A stretch of DNA of 32,000 nucleotides from Acidobacteriota bacterium (GTDB lineage Bacteria; Acidobacteriota; Terriglobia; Terriglobales; Acidobacteriaceae), in the NCBI GenBank assembly GCA_021818585.1, contig JAKATU010000023.1, positions 1-32,000 of the forward strand. The letters are read 5' to 3'. Numbering within the stretch: the first letter of the stretch is position 1; every line of letters starts with the position of its first letter. Positions 8,501-18,968 of this stretch are shown in pieces. The position numbers and the translations under genes were made by a program. Below the pieces are notes generated by a model. The model was not told the DNA's origin, ran no database searches, and saw only the letters and a program-made list of their open reading frames with translations.

Positions 8501-9527
8501 TCACAGGGCCGCCGACCGTGCCGCCGGCGATCCATTTGTGGAGTGACGGATTGGCATAGCTGGGATCGAGTGAGCCGAGGGCGATGTCCTGCTTGTAGAA
8601 GTAGGGCACTGCGTTGAGGGCATTGGTGCCGTAGTGGCCGTATAGTTGGCCGTGGAACTTGTTGGAACCGGTGCTGGTACTGACAGATACCTGTGCGCCG
8701 CTGGTTCCGCCCTGGTCGGCACCGTACATGGAGGTGGTGACCTGCACTTCCGACATAAACTCGGGTGGGGGCGAGGCCAGTCCGTTGCCGTTGGAGCCGT
8801 ATACGGAAGTACTGTTCTGAGACTGGCCACCGAAGCTGCTGCCTTCACCAATATTAAAGTTGAAACGCTGAGAGGCTTCTTCGCTGGCAGTCATTCCGTT
8901 AAAAAGGTTCACGACGCTGACGCCATTGACAGAATAGGAGTTGTCAGTGGCGCGCTGGCCATTGGCCCATATGTTCTGGTTGCCGAGGCCCTGGTTGGTG
9001 CCAACGCCGGCGATGAAGTCGGCGCTGGTGCCGGGTGCGAGGATGGCGAGCTGGGTGAAGCTGCCGGTGGCGAGCGGCGCGGAGGCAATTTCCGCTTTGT
9101 CGAGGGTGTAGCCGTTGGTGGTGTCAGTATTGTCAAGCAGCGGATTTGCGTTGACCTGGACGGTGGTGGAGCTGCTGCCCACTTTGAGCGTGACCGGGAG
9201 AGTGGTGGAAAGCGCGGTGCGCACGGTGACGCGCGGATAGCTGGCGCTCTGGAACCCGGAATGGTCGACCGTCACCTTATAGGCGCCGATGGAGAGGTTC
9301 AGGATCTGGAAGGTGCCGTCATTGCGGGTCATCGTGGTCCGGGTGAGGCCGGTGGCGCTGCTGACGACGGTGACCTTGGCGCCTGGAATGGCCGCACCGG
9401 TGGTATCGACCACCGTACCGTTGATGGAACCAAGTGTTTGCTGTGCCTGCAGGCTGGGGGCAAGAAACAGAAGACAGGCAATGATTGGGAGCGCAAGGGC
9501 GTAGAGTGCCCGTCGAACTTGCGTCAT
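5526..9527 (-). CDS. TonB-dependent receptor with N-terminal carboxypeptidase-regulatory-like domain (Oar-like)
   Basis: 1333 residues, one of the largest proteins here. A signal peptide (MTQVRRALYALALPIIAC, cleavage near LQA/QQ) precedes a carboxypeptidase-regulatory-like beta domain (about 28-115, GTVVDTTGAAIPGAKVTV), then a plug region and a long 22-strand-type barrel rich in aromatic alternation. It ends in Phe (MALHLTF), as outer-membrane barrels do. Such receptors import large substrates, often glycans, using TonB/ExbBD energy; the substrate cannot be read from sequence. No susD, glycosidase or TonB gene is adjacent. The start at 9527 is preferred over a TTG at 9542 because GAGG lies 9 bases upstream and the signal peptide begins directly. 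A strong terminator follows at 5471-5500. Confidence 0.93.
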   Translation of the reverse strand: MTQVRRALYALALPIIACLLFLAPSLQAQQTLGSINGTVVDTTGAAIPGAKVTVVSSATGLTRTTMTRNDGTFQILNLSIGAYKVTVDHSGFQSASYPRVTVRTALSTTLPVTLKVGSSSTTVQVNANPLLDNTDTTNGYTLDKAEIASAPLATGSFTQLAILAPGTSADFIAGVGTNQGLGNQNIWANGQRATDNSYSVNGVSVVNLFNGMTASEEASQRFNFNIGEGSSFGGQSQNSTSVYGSNGNGLASPPPEFMSEVQVTTSMYGADQGGTSGAQVSVSTSTGSNKFHGQLYGHYGTNALNAVPYFYKQDIALGSLDPSYANPSLHKWIAGGTVGGPVIKNKLFFFLGYQHLYTSDQFGALSRIQVPFGLTNDRSLAGIQAALCSYFAASNGNSDCNTNGAQNVPQSAWNSSAIQILQAKLPDGSYLIPSAQGAGFGGTAQTNLSKGLPDVSQVGTSLFRGDQATASLDYNATDNDHLTAKYYYQHTPAVSPFSLSNVLGFPGHEDSGSQVASLNNSISIGSNINWEQRIGFSRQKVYSSYTAPLSASSVGISVPGGNYFPGLSMNDFAQRDSNASSVSIGPSSDFVNDGYFQNRYSASSNVIFSLGKHNISVGFDYNYTQLNIRNNRIGHAQLSTSNFAGFLEGGLRNGTVLEGNANRHYRNNDAGAFLQDKWQVKPNIAVTAGVRYDFNGPFREANGLMFNFDPKLYQSSPAAVTNTGFIVAGNNKQYGTPGVSDSTLKGRQWGIAPRIGIAWSPERFHNKVVWRAGAGIYYNRGEYFQYLSPPAGNGISGPFGVTQEAPFAAFTNENGNLSQPFTTITPPTTPANLASQLPTLDQQESECDGLDIYQGNTLSGFSCEAIPQIIGNYNINNVLPYSENWTLDFQWQPRNNTMIDIAYVGNRGKHEIVPLPFNEPGIATPNNPINGQTYSYGVETISPNLDDSGNPYIDKYEPYDTYSGGNVDLRVPYVGYDPNSTSFTSAAISSYDALQARVQHRMSHGLQFGLSYTWSHTLDEQSDIGLFFTGDNPKDLRSSYADADFDRTNVTTANFTYDIPSLIHSDRNMLHFLTNGWALEGITVFQSGQPYSVYDFSGSVGNEYFGGNIFLMNPVLPLKPGINPREALTGYTGAQAQVNPNKAAINATDFQIPLLNPGQNGVPPCDTTSDGGNAGPGGGPLCDVYETTFVPGQRNIFRQAFQKRVDLTIQKTFRIRQRYGLNYQFEVFNLTNTPSFDVPQNNVQLSSSFLELSAPSNPGYPFANGTQVQPSYSNSVQVPNGTNAGGTGTCQGSSQDCAYELYTVPTNTNTPVGFVTSTIGSNRIVEMALHLTF

Positions 9528-9757
9528 GATTTTTAGCCTCAAAGCGGTTTTGAAATGCGCTTTCGTTGGAAGTCAGTGGACAAACGCTGTTCTACGTATG
9601 GAAAGGTTACTGACGGGAAAGAAACCCGATGATGAATTCCATATGAAAAAGAATGAAGATGGCCTGAGTTTCCACAGTTTTTTGAGAAAAATGTAGCACT
9701 TTATTGCAGGACTGCAAGAAAAATCGCCGCGCCAAGGAAGCCCCCAGCGTTTGGCGG

Positions 9758-10516
9758 TCAGGAATCGCGGCGGGAATGGCTGGCGAAGAGCTGGCGCTCA
9801 ATGCGGTGGAGCATGCCGAGGAGCCAGTGGGAATCGTCTGCCGAGGGATTGAAGCGATGGAGCATTTCACGAATCTGGTAGAGGATGCTCTGTTCCGCGC
9901 CGGGCTTTATGTAACCGGAAAGGTGCAGAATTTGCTGTAGGGTCTGGGTGAGGCGTTCACGGTCGGCGGCGGTTGCAGGCCGTGGCGTGGACGGTGCAGG
10001 CAGCGTCGGCGGTGCGGGATGCGTGTGACGGGCGAGCTCGTAGAGGCAGACGGCGACGGCCTGACCTAGATTGACGGATTCCTGCTCGAGTTGTGTGGGG
10101 ATGTGCAGAATGGCGGAGCAGTGGGTGAAGTCGTCATTGGAGAGACCGCTTTTCTCAGAGCCGAAGGCGATTGCGAGCCGTCCCGAGGGCAGGCGGGTGG
10201 GGAGTTCCGCGCCGAGCTGCGGCAGCGAGATGACGGGCTGCACGGGATTGCGACGCGAGATACCCGCGGTGCCGAGCACCAGGGCGCAGTCGGCGACGGC
10301 CTCGGCCAGGTTTGGAAACTCGCGTGCGGAAGCGAGCACTGAGGCCGCGCCGACGGCGGAGCGTGCCTCCTGCCAGGAAGGCTGCCAGGGCTCGACGACG
10401 CGGAGGTCGTGAAAGCCGAAGTTGACCATGGCGCGCGCCGCAGCGCCGATGTTGAGCGGATTGCGGGTGTGCACGAGAACAACGGCGCAGTCTTCGTGGC
10501 GCAGGGGACAGGTCAT
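9758..10516 (-). CDS. TrmJ/SpoU-family RNA 2'-O-methyltransferase
   Basis: 252 residues. A SPOUT (trefoil-knot) methyltransferase that transfers a methyl group from S-adenosylmethionine to a ribose 2'-OH. The three family motifs are present: VHTRNPLNIGAAARAM at 15-30, AIAFGSEKSGLSNDDF at about 119-134, and IPTQLEQESVNLGQAVAV at about 144-161, with the Asn and Ser residues of the SAM pocket. The order and spacing match TrmJ (tRNA Cm32/Um32 methyltransferase). The C-terminal 80 residues are helical and more variable, as in TrmJ. The RNA target is inferred. The gene is divergent from the amidase at 10650, with a 133-base shared upstream region. Confidence 0.85.
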   Translation of the reverse strand: MTCPLRHEDCAVVLVHTRNPLNIGAAARAMVNFGFHDLRVVEPWQPSWQEARSAVGAASVLASAREFPNLAEAVADCALVLGTAGISRRNPVQPVISLPQLGAELPTRLPSGRLAIAFGSEKSGLSNDDFTHCSAILHIPTQLEQESVNLGQAVAVCLYELARHTHPAPPTLPAPSTPRPATAADRERLTQTLQQILHLSGYIKPGAEQSILYQIREMLHRFNPSADDSHWLLGMLHRIERQLFASHSRRDS

Positions 10517-10649
10517 GCTTTGATTTTAGAGAGAACTCGATGATGGCGGGACCGCAGCCGGTGCGCGGCGAATTTCGATGCCATAAAAGGGCGCATTCCC
10601 CATGCGAAACCATTGCCGGTAGCGGCTACAATTGCGAGTTCAAAGAGTT

Positions 10650-12440
<1,791 letters not shown>

Positions 12441-12645
12441 TTCAAACTTTCCATTTTTGGAATTTTGCACCGTAAAAGATACACTTCCGCGGGGCAAGTT
12501 TTTCAAAGACGGAACCGGAATCGTGCTAGTCTGATACTGATCGTTGAATCTGATCTGGTTTTTGCCTGTTCTGCTCCTGCTCTACTCGCAACACACCCGC
12601 ATTGAGATTAGCGATACATTCGAGTAGTTCAAGGAAACAAAAGCA

Positions 12646-12846
12646 ATGGAACAAGGTACTGTGAAGTGGTTTAACGATGCGAAGGGTTTTGGATTTCTGA
12701 GCCGCCCCGGTGGTGAGGATGTGTTCGTCCATTACACCGCCATTCAGACAAACGGCTTCCGTTCGCTGCAGGAAGGCCAGGCCGTGCAGTTTGATGTTGT
12801 GAAGGGCCCCAAGGGCTGGCAGGCTGAGAACGTTCAGGTTCTTTAA
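12646..12846 (+). CDS. Cold-shock domain protein (CspA family)
   Basis: 66 residues, a single OB-fold cold-shock domain. RNP1-like KGFGFLS (residues 13-19) and RNP2-like DVFVHYTAI (25-33) carry the aromatic nucleic-acid-binding residues, and [17 protein letters not shown] is a standard opening. These proteins melt RNA secondary structure, in cold or general stress. AAGGA lies 10 bases before the ATG. The roughly 205-base upstream gap could carry a long leader of the kind that controls csp translation; I cannot identify a conserved cold box by eye. A terminator follows closely, so the gene is monocistronic. Confidence 0.95.
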   Translation: MEQGTVKWFNDAKGFGFLSRPGGEDVFVHYTAIQTNGFRSLQEGQAVQFDVVKGPKGWQAENVQVL

Positions 12847-12874
12847 TCTAAAAACTTCACGCAGAGGAAGTAGC

Positions 12875-12904
12875 AAAGCGGAAGGCCCAGGCTTTCCGCT
12901 TTTT
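12875..12904 (+). terminator. Intrinsic terminator of the cold-shock gene
   Basis: AAGCGGAAGGC and its near-complement GCTTTCCGCTT (one G-T pair) form a stem of about 11 bp around CCAG, followed by TTTTT. It lies 28 bases after the csp stop codon and also separates it from the convergent efflux operon. Confidence 0.85.
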
Positions 12905-12928
12905 GCGTTGGTGGAGAGAATGGGCTCG

Positions 12929-15900
12929 TCAGGCTGCGGCCTTTTCGATGCGGCGGCCTGAGATGTAGTAGTTGACCGCCGGAGTGATGACCAGCGAGAG
13001 CACCATGGAGATGAGAATACCGCCGATGACGGCGATGGCCAGCGGCTGGAGCATCTCTGAGCCGGCGCCCAGTGCAAGGGCCAGCGGGAACATGCCCGCG
13101 ATGGCTGCGACGGCGGTCATCATGATGGGGCGCAGGCGTCGGCGGCCGGCCTGAATCATCGCATCGCGCGGCGAGAGCCCTGCCTGGCGGAATTTCACGT
13201 CGGCGTCGAGCAGCAGAATGCCGTTTTTCGAGACGATACCGACGACCATGATGAGTCCCATGAAGGACGAGATGTTGAAGTCGGTTCCGGTGATGAGCAG
13301 CGCGAAGAACACACCTGAAGTGGACAGCACCGCCGACGCGAGAATCGATATGGGCGCGGCAAAGGTACGGAACTCGAAAATTAATACGAGGAAGACGAGC
13401 ACGAGGCCGGTGAAGAGGACGAGCAGAAGATCGTGGAAGGATTTCTGCTGAGCCTGATAGGTTCCGCCATAGGCTACGCGAATATTCGGCGGGAGATTGA
13501 TTGAGTCTACGGCTTTCTTTACCTTGGGAATAGCCTGGCCAATGCTGGTGCTGCTGTCGAGACGGGCGCTGACCTCAACCAGACGCTGGAGATTTTCGTC
13601 GAGGATTTCCGTCTGGCCGGGCAGGTTCTGGATGGTAGCGAGCGAACCGAGCGTGGCGGTGGTTCCCGTGGAGCTGACGAAGACCGTGTTGTTCATGGTC
13701 TGCGGGGTGGCCCGGAACTGTTTTGGGAAGCGCACGCGGATCTTGTACATGCGACTGTTGACGATCATGGGCGTGGGCACCACGTCTCCGCCGAGGACGG
13801 CTCGCGCGTCGGTGGCAACCTCAGCCGGAGTGAACCCGCTGGTGGCCACGATGGATGGGTTGATGTGGTAGACGGTCTCGGGACTGCTGATGGTGTCGTC
13901 GATTCCGTTGAGCACGCCGACGACCCCGGGGATACTCGAGATTTTATTGGCGACGATGGGCGCCCAGTGGTCCAGCTCTGCCTGATTCTCAGAGAAGAGC
14001 TTGATGACGATAGGCTGGGGCGCGTTGGTGAGGTCGCCGATCATGTCTTCGAGCGTCTGGTGCAGGTCAATGTCCACGGCAGGCTCGGCGGCGGAGACTT
14101 TGCGCTGTACCTCGTCCATGACCTGGAAGATGCTGCGGCTGCGGTGGTTGGTGAGGCGCACGGACATGTCTCCGGTATTGGCCTCGGTGACGGCGGCGAG
14201 GCCGAGCTGCAGGCCGGTGCGGCGTGAGGTGGCACTCACCTCGGGAATGGAGCGAACAATTTTGCCGATCTGCTCCATGACGCGATTGGTCTCCTGCAGG
14301 GAGCTGCCGGGCGGCATCACGTAATCGAGCGTGAACTCGCCTTCGTCCATTTTGGGCAGCATGTTGCTGCCGAGCGCGCCGTAAGAGAAGTAGGAGAGCA
14401 CGATGAGCGCAGCCGCAAAGCCGATGAGATACCAGGGACGATCGAGGACAAAGTGCAGCAGCTTCTCGTAAGCGTCGATGACGGTCCGCATGAATCCGCT
14501 GACGGTAGCGTCTTCGGCTTCCATGAGGCGAAGCATTTCCTGCTCAGAGGATTCGAACTCATCGATACACTGTTCCGGTCGGACGGTGTCTTTGCGGCGG
14601 ACGAAGTACTGGCTGAGGGTGGGCGTCCAGGTGAGCGCGAGCGCGAGCGAGGTCAGCAGCGCGGCGGTCATGGTGATGGCGAGCGCGCTGAAGAAGGTTC
14701 CGGTAACGCCGGTGATGAGAATGAGCGGCAGGAAGATAACGACGGGCGTGGCAGTGGAGCCGACGAGCGGAACTTTCAATTCGCGCAGGGCGTTCTGGAT
14801 GGCGATGGCTCTTCCCTGCCCTGCGTCGCGATGGATGACGATGTTTTCGATGACGACGATGGCATCGTCAATGACAAGGCCCACCGCGGCGGCGAGTCCG
14901 CCGAGCGTCATGAGGTTGAAGCTTTGTCCGAGGAGTTTGAGGCAAAGACAGGTGACGGCGACGGTGATGGGAATGACCAGCCCGGCGACGAGCGAGCTGC
15001 CCCAGTCACGAAGGAATACGATGATGACGAGCGTGGCGAGGAAGATGCCGATGAGAATGGCGTCGCGCACGCTGGCAATGGCTTCGCGGACGAGCTCGCC
15101 CTGATCATAAAAAACAGAAAAGTGGATGCCGGGCGGAAGGTTTTTGCGGATCCTGGCGAGTTCGGCGTCGACGCCCTGGTTGACCGTGACGGTGTTGGTG
15201 CCGGGCTGGCGATTGACATAGACGAGGATGCCCGGCTTTCCGTCGGAGGTGACCATGGTGTATCGCGGCGCGATGGCGGGCTTGATGGTGGCGATGTCGC
15301 CGAGGTGGATGGGCACGCCGGCCTTGGTTCGCTTGACGACGATCTGCGCGAGTTCGGACGGGCTGTGGACCTGGCTGTCGAGCAGTTGCAGGACCAGATC
15401 GTGACGCGTGTGCATGAGGCCGGGCGACTCGATGATGTTGGATTGCTGGACGGCGTTGAGGATCTGCTGCACGGTGATGCCGGTACGGAGCAGCTTGGCG
15501 GGGTCGGGAACGATGTCGTACTCGGGAATGTTGTTGCCCTGGATGAGAACGGAAGAGACACCGTCGACGCGATTGATCCGGGGCTTGATCTGGTAGGTTG
15601 CGATCTCCCACAGGCGGCTCTGCGAAATGGTGTTGGATGTGATGCCGAATGAAAGAACCGGAAAGCTGGAGAAGCGTGGACGATGGACCGAGACCGTGGC
15701 TCCAGGGGGCAGCGAACTCTGCACGCGGGTGATGGCGGCGTGCACGCGCTGCAACGTGCGGAACATGTGAACGTGCCAGTTGAAGAAGAGATCAATCTCC
15801 GCACTGCCGCGGCTGGTGATCGAGCGCACGGTCCGTAGGCCCTGGACGCTGTTGACGGCTTCTTCCATGGGGCGCGTGATGGTGACCATCATCTGGTCAA

Positions 15901-16141
15901 TGGGCATCACTCCGTTGTCAATGCCGATGATGACGCGGGGAAAGTTGGTGGTGGGAAAGACCGCGATGGGAATGGTTAGCGCCGCGTAAATGCCCGCGAC
16001 CGCCAGCGTGACGATGAGGACAATGATGGCCTTGGAGAAGACGGCGAACCAGTGAGCGCGGGTGGAGGATTCCGGTCGCGGCTGCGTGCCTGGCTGGGCT
16101 TCGGGCTGGTTATGCGGGGTTTCCGGGGGAGCAGGCGTCAT
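12929..16141 (-). CDS. RND efflux pump inner-membrane permease
   Basis: 1070 residues, the normal size for the AcrB/MdtB/CusA superfamily. The trimer exchanges protons for substrates captured from the periplasm. Visible features: TM1 at about 37-58, a first large periplasmic domain, and TM4 with GLVIDDAIVVIEN containing the proton-relay pair Asp425-Asp426. The second half repeats the layout (TM7 at about 570-590) and ends with a typical AVNYYISGRR. An unusual feature is a Pro/Gln/Glu-rich N-terminal extension of about 28 residues before TM1. The ATG overlaps the adaptor stop codon by four bases (ATGA), so translation is coupled. The substrate class (drug versus metal) is uncertain; the operon has no metal-binding genes, so hydrophobic compounds are more likely. 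Confidence 0.92.
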   Translation of the reverse strand: MTPAPPETPHNQPEAQPGTQPRPESSTRAHWFAVFSKAIIVLIVTLAVAGIYAALTIPIAVFPTTNFPRVIIGIDNGVMPIDQMMVTITRPMEEAVNSVQGLRTVRSITSRGSAEIDLFFNWHVHMFRTLQRVHAAITRVQSSLPPGATVSVHRPRFSSFPVLSFGITSNTISQSRLWEIATYQIKPRINRVDGVSSVLIQGNNIPEYDIVPDPAKLLRTGITVQQILNAVQQSNIIESPGLMHTRHDLVLQLLDSQVHSPSELAQIVVKRTKAGVPIHLGDIATIKPAIAPRYTMVTSDGKPGILVYVNRQPGTNTVTVNQGVDAELARIRKNLPPGIHFSVFYDQGELVREAIASVRDAILIGIFLATLVIIVFLRDWGSSLVAGLVIPITVAVTCLCLKLLGQSFNLMTLGGLAAAVGLVIDDAIVVIENIVIHRDAGQGRAIAIQNALRELKVPLVGSTATPVVIFLPLILITGVTGTFFSALAITMTAALLTSLALALTWTPTLSQYFVRRKDTVRPEQCIDEFESSEQEMLRLMEAEDATVSGFMRTVIDAYEKLLHFVLDRPWYLIGFAAALIVLSYFSYGALGSNMLPKMDEGEFTLDYVMPPGSSLQETNRVMEQIGKIVRSIPEVSATSRRTGLQLGLAAVTEANTGDMSVRLTNHRSRSIFQVMDEVQRKVSAAEPAVDIDLHQTLEDMIGDLTNAPQPIVIKLFSENQAELDHWAPIVANKISSIPGVVGVLNGIDDTISSPETVYHINPSIVATSGFTPAEVATDARAVLGGDVVPTPMIVNSRMYKIRVRFPKQFRATPQTMNNTVFVSSTGTTATLGSLATIQNLPGQTEILDENLQRLVEVSARLDSSTSIGQAIPKVKKAVDSINLPPNIRVAYGGTYQAQQKSFHDLLLVLFTGLVLVFLVLIFEFRTFAAPISILASAVLSTSGVFFALLITGTDFNISSFMGLIMVVGIVSKNGILLLDADVKFRQAGLSPRDAMIQAGRRRLRPIMMTAVAAIAGMFPLALALGAGSEMLQPLAIAVIGGILISMVLSLVITPAVNYYISGRRIEKAAA

Positions 16142-17430
16142 TGTGCGGAATCCGATGAGGAGGCGGCCTGAAAGCTGACCGGCGTGGGCTTGACTTTGGT
16201 TTTGTCAGGCAGGCCGTAGGAGCCGGTGACGATGACCTGCTGACCGGGCTGGAGGCCGCTGATAATCTGCACGAGATTGCCCTGCTCTACGCCAGTGGTA
16301 ACGGGTTGCGAGATGGCATCGGATTTAGAGTCAACGACCATGACGTGGCTTTTGCCGGCGGAGTTGGTGAGCAGCGCCGACATGGGCACGACGACCGCAT
16401 CAGAAATTTTGTGCGCCGTGATGGTGACGCTGACGGAGCTTCCGGGTTGCAGTGCGTCGTGTGGATTGGCGGCTTCGACCCAGACTTCCACGGTGGTGCT
16501 GTTGGGATCGAGCGTGGGGCTGATGACGGTGACCCTGGCCGACAGCGTGTTGCTGGCGCCGGGAATCCGGATAGACGCCGGATCGCCGAGCTCGAGCTGT
16601 GCGGCCTCCGGCTGGGGGATGTGCAGGTGGACGATAATATGCGAGTCGTCGACGACGATGAAGAGCGGCGTGCCCGTGAGCGGAACATCTCCGGGATAGA
16701 CCGAACGATCGGCGATGACGCCGGTGATGGGGCTGCGAATCTGTGTGTAAGCGAGCTGCGCCCGTGCATTGAGGAACTGGCCCTGTGCAGTTTCGAGCTG
16801 GCCCCTGGCGGCGCGCTGCTGTGCGGTTTCGCCGGTGGCCTTGAGATCGTGGAGATGCTTTTCCGCATTCTGGTAGGCGGATTTGGCGCTGGTGAGCGAT
16901 ACGCCGGTGGCGTCGAGGATATTGCGGGCGATGGCGCCCTGAGCGTAGAGACGCTTTTCGCTGTCATACAGGCGCTGTTGAGCCAGGAGATTGGACTTTG
17001 CGTTTTCGAGATTGTTCTCCGCGGTCTGGATCTCTTCCGGCAGCATGGCCGCGGTGGTGGACTGATAGTTGGCGAGTGCGGAATCGTACGCGCCACGGGC
17101 GGAGACGAGCGATGCGGCGAGGTCCTGATTGGCGAGCGTGGCTAATAGCTGTCCGGCGTAAACGTGCGAGCCGCGGTTGACGTAAAACCGCTCGACGGGC
17201 GCGGTGATCTTGGGCGAGATGGAAGCCTGATGGATGGGATAGACGAGGCCCTGCGAGGTCACGATGTTGTCGATGGGCTGACGGCGCGCGAGAACGGTTT
17301 CAACACGGACCACCGGCGTGGCATCGGCAGCGTTGTCACCGCTGCTGCAACCGGCGACGAAAAGCAATGCGACAGAGGCGGCGGCCACTGGAAGCGCGAT
17401 CTTTCTGGAATGAAGAAGTGCCCGGATCAT
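16138..17430 (-). CDS. RND efflux periplasmic adaptor lipoprotein (HlyD/MFP family)
   Basis: 430 residues. The signal ends in the lipobox VAGC with Cys28, so the protein is probably anchored by lipid in the inner membrane. The order of domains is that of membrane-fusion proteins: half-lipoyl segment (about 65-95, SPKITAPVERFYVNRGSHV), alpha-helical hairpin with coiled-coil character (about 100-215), second half-lipoyl motif (YTQIRSPITGVIADRSVYPGD), beta-barrel and membrane-proximal domains. It bridges the RND pump and the TolC channel. It overlaps the tolC-like gene upstream and the RND gene downstream by four bases each. Confidence 0.93.
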   Translation of the reverse strand: MIRALLHSRKIALPVAAASVALLFVAGCSSGDNAADATPVVRVETVLARRQPIDNIVTSQGLVYPIHQASISPKITAPVERFYVNRGSHVYAGQLLATLANQDLAASLVSARGAYDSALANYQSTTAAMLPEEIQTAENNLENAKSNLLAQQRLYDSEKRLYAQGAIARNILDATGVSLTSAKSAYQNAEKHLHDLKATGETAQQRAARGQLETAQGQFLNARAQLAYTQIRSPITGVIADRSVYPGDVPLTGTPLFIVVDDSHIIVHLHIPQPEAAQLELGDPASIRIPGASNTLSARVTVISPTLDPNSTTVEVWVEAANPHDALQPGSSVSVTITAHKISDAVVVPMSALLTNSAGKSHVMVVDSKSDAISQPVTTGVEQGNLVQIISGLQPGQQVIVTGSYGLPDKTKVKPTPVSFQAASSSDSAQ

Positions 17431-18800
17431 AGGTTTCCTGTAAGCGTGGCAAGATTGGCGAGCGCCGTTGCATATTGGACCTGCGCGGTATACAAAGCGT
17501 CACGCTCCAGTTGGACTGTGCTCTCGGCGTTGACGACTTCGAGCGCGGTGGCGAGGCCGGCCTTGTAGCGCATGAGGGTGAGCTTGCGGCTCTCGATGGC
17601 GTCGGCGGTGGACTGCGTGCGGATCTGCATCTGCTGCCCTGCCACTTTGGCCTGCTGGTAGTAGAGTTCCAGGTCGCCGGTGTGCAGGCGGCGAGCGTAG
17701 GCGAGCGCGGTTTTTGCCTGCTGTCGCTGGTACTCGGCCACCTTGACCTTGCTGTGCGTTGCGCCCCAGGTGAAGAGCGGAACGCTGAGCGACGCCGAAG
17801 CGGAGTAGCCGAGGTTCTGGATGCGCGAGCCGTCGGGCTGTGTGGTCTGCATGGCGAGGGCGTTGGCGTCGATGCCGAAGTAGTAATCGAAAGACAGAGT
17901 GGGCAGGTAGCCGAAGCGGGCTGCATCGAGCGCCTTGTGCGCGGCTTTTTCGGTTTTTACGGCTGCGTCCACCTGGGGATCGTTGGCGGCTGCTTCCTGC
18001 TGTGCCTTGACGAAGGCGGGCAGCTTGAGGATGCGCGCGGGATCGTCCACCAGCACATAGTCGCGGTTGGCGTGGCGGAAGATGAGCAGGGCGAGGGCGA
18101 TGCGGGCCTGTTGCTGCGCAAGCTGCATGTCCTGCAGGTTCACCTGGTTGTCGTCCACCTGAATTTGCGCCTTGACGACGTCGGCCCGGGCAGCGTCTCC
18201 GTTCTTCTGGCGCTTTTGCGTGATGGAGAGAAACTGCTGGGCGGCCTTGAGGGTGCCTACGGCGGACTTTACTTTTTCATTGGCGGCAACCAGGGTTGCA
18301 TAAGCCTGCACGACAGCGACGACGACGCCGCGGGAGGCAATCTCTGCTTTGTCGCGGGCGGCGGCGGCGAGGATGGCGTCACTGCGGTAGGTGAGAAACA
18401 GCGGCGGCGAAATATTCTGGTGAACATTGGTCTGCGCCACATACTCGTGCACGCCGTTGTTGGCGATGAATCGCGAAGCCAGGGTTCCATTGCCCTGCGT
18501 GTAGAGGTACTGCGCGTTGCCGAGAACATTGGGCAGGTTGGCGGCACGCGCCTGGACTGCGTTTTCCGCGGCGATGCGGGCATTGGCCTCGGCTGTTTCC
18601 AGAACGGGGCTGAGAACCTTGGCGCGGTGGATGGCATCGGCCAGGGTGATCCGCAGCGGCAGACTGGTTGCGGTTTGTGACGATAGCGTCTGAGCCGGTA
18701 TTCGCTGGCTGGAATTTACGGATTGTCCCTTGCAGGCCGATCCTGCCAGCAAACAGGTGACGCATAAACAGATCGCACTCGCTGCATTTCGATAACTCAT
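17427..18800 (-). CDS. TolC-family outer-membrane efflux channel
   Basis: 457 residues. A signal peptide (MSYRNAASAICLCVTCLLAG) is followed by two repeats of the outer-membrane efflux protein domain: long alpha-helical segments rich in Ala, Gln and Asn (PLRITLADAIHRAKVLSPVLETAE in parts, DVVKAQIQVDDNQVNLQDM) and beta segments. The final repeat ends LVTATL-like in ANLATLTGNL. It forms the outer-membrane tunnel of the tripartite pump. A GTG at 18836 opens the frame further upstream, but the signal peptide begins at the ATG at 18800. The sequence GSAC near the cleavage site is a weak lipobox, so acylation is uncertain. It is first in the operon; no TetR-type regulator is visible next to it. Confidence 0.9.
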   Translation of the reverse strand: MSYRNAASAICLCVTCLLAGSACKGQSVNSSQRIPAQTLSSQTATSLPLRITLADAIHRAKVLSPVLETAEANARIAAENAVQARAANLPNVLGNAQYLYTQGNGTLASRFIANNGVHEYVAQTNVHQNISPPLFLTYRSDAILAAAARDKAEIASRGVVVAVVQAYATLVAANEKVKSAVGTLKAAQQFLSITQKRQKNGDAARADVVKAQIQVDDNQVNLQDMQLAQQQARIALALLIFRHANRDYVLVDDPARILKLPAFVKAQQEAAANDPQVDAAVKTEKAAHKALDAARFGYLPTLSFDYYFGIDANALAMQTTQPDGSRIQNLGYSASASLSVPLFTWGATHSKVKVAEYQRQQAKTALAYARRLHTGDLELYYQQAKVAGQQMQIRTQSTADAIESRKLTLMRYKAGLATALEVVNAESTVQLERDALYTAQVQYATALANLATLTGNL

Positions 18801-18968
18801 TCCATCATTCTCGTTACAAATCTGTCCTTCAGGCACTTGGATGCAGACAGGGACATCGCTCCGCGACTTGCAGCAACGATCTGTGCGGCAAGCCGGAGTT
18901 CAACTTATCTCTTTCGTTTATAAAGCATGTAGCTGAACGTTACCTGAAGGGGGCAATGGAGCATGCCC

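Noticed and set aside
5433..9536. Several long rightward frames opposite the TonB-dependent receptor
   Set aside because: They are antisense shadows of a GC-rich coding region; the receptor frame is complete and has signal peptide, domains and terminator.
12526..13077. Leftward frame across the cold-shock gene and the end of the RND gene
   Set aside because: It runs through the csp gene and its terminator on the opposite strand and has no recognisable domain.
14453..15652. Rightward 399-codon frame opposite the RND gene
   Set aside because: Acidic Asp/Gly-rich shadow of the pump frame with no ribosome-binding site or family resemblance.
17475..18680. Rightward 401-codon frame opposite the TolC-family gene
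   Set aside because: Antisense shadow; the minus-strand frame has clear TolC features.
18930..18968. Possible terminator after the flippase gene
   Set aside because: A hairpin of imperfect CCTGA/TCAGG complement exists but overlaps the stop codon area and has no T-run on the minus strand.
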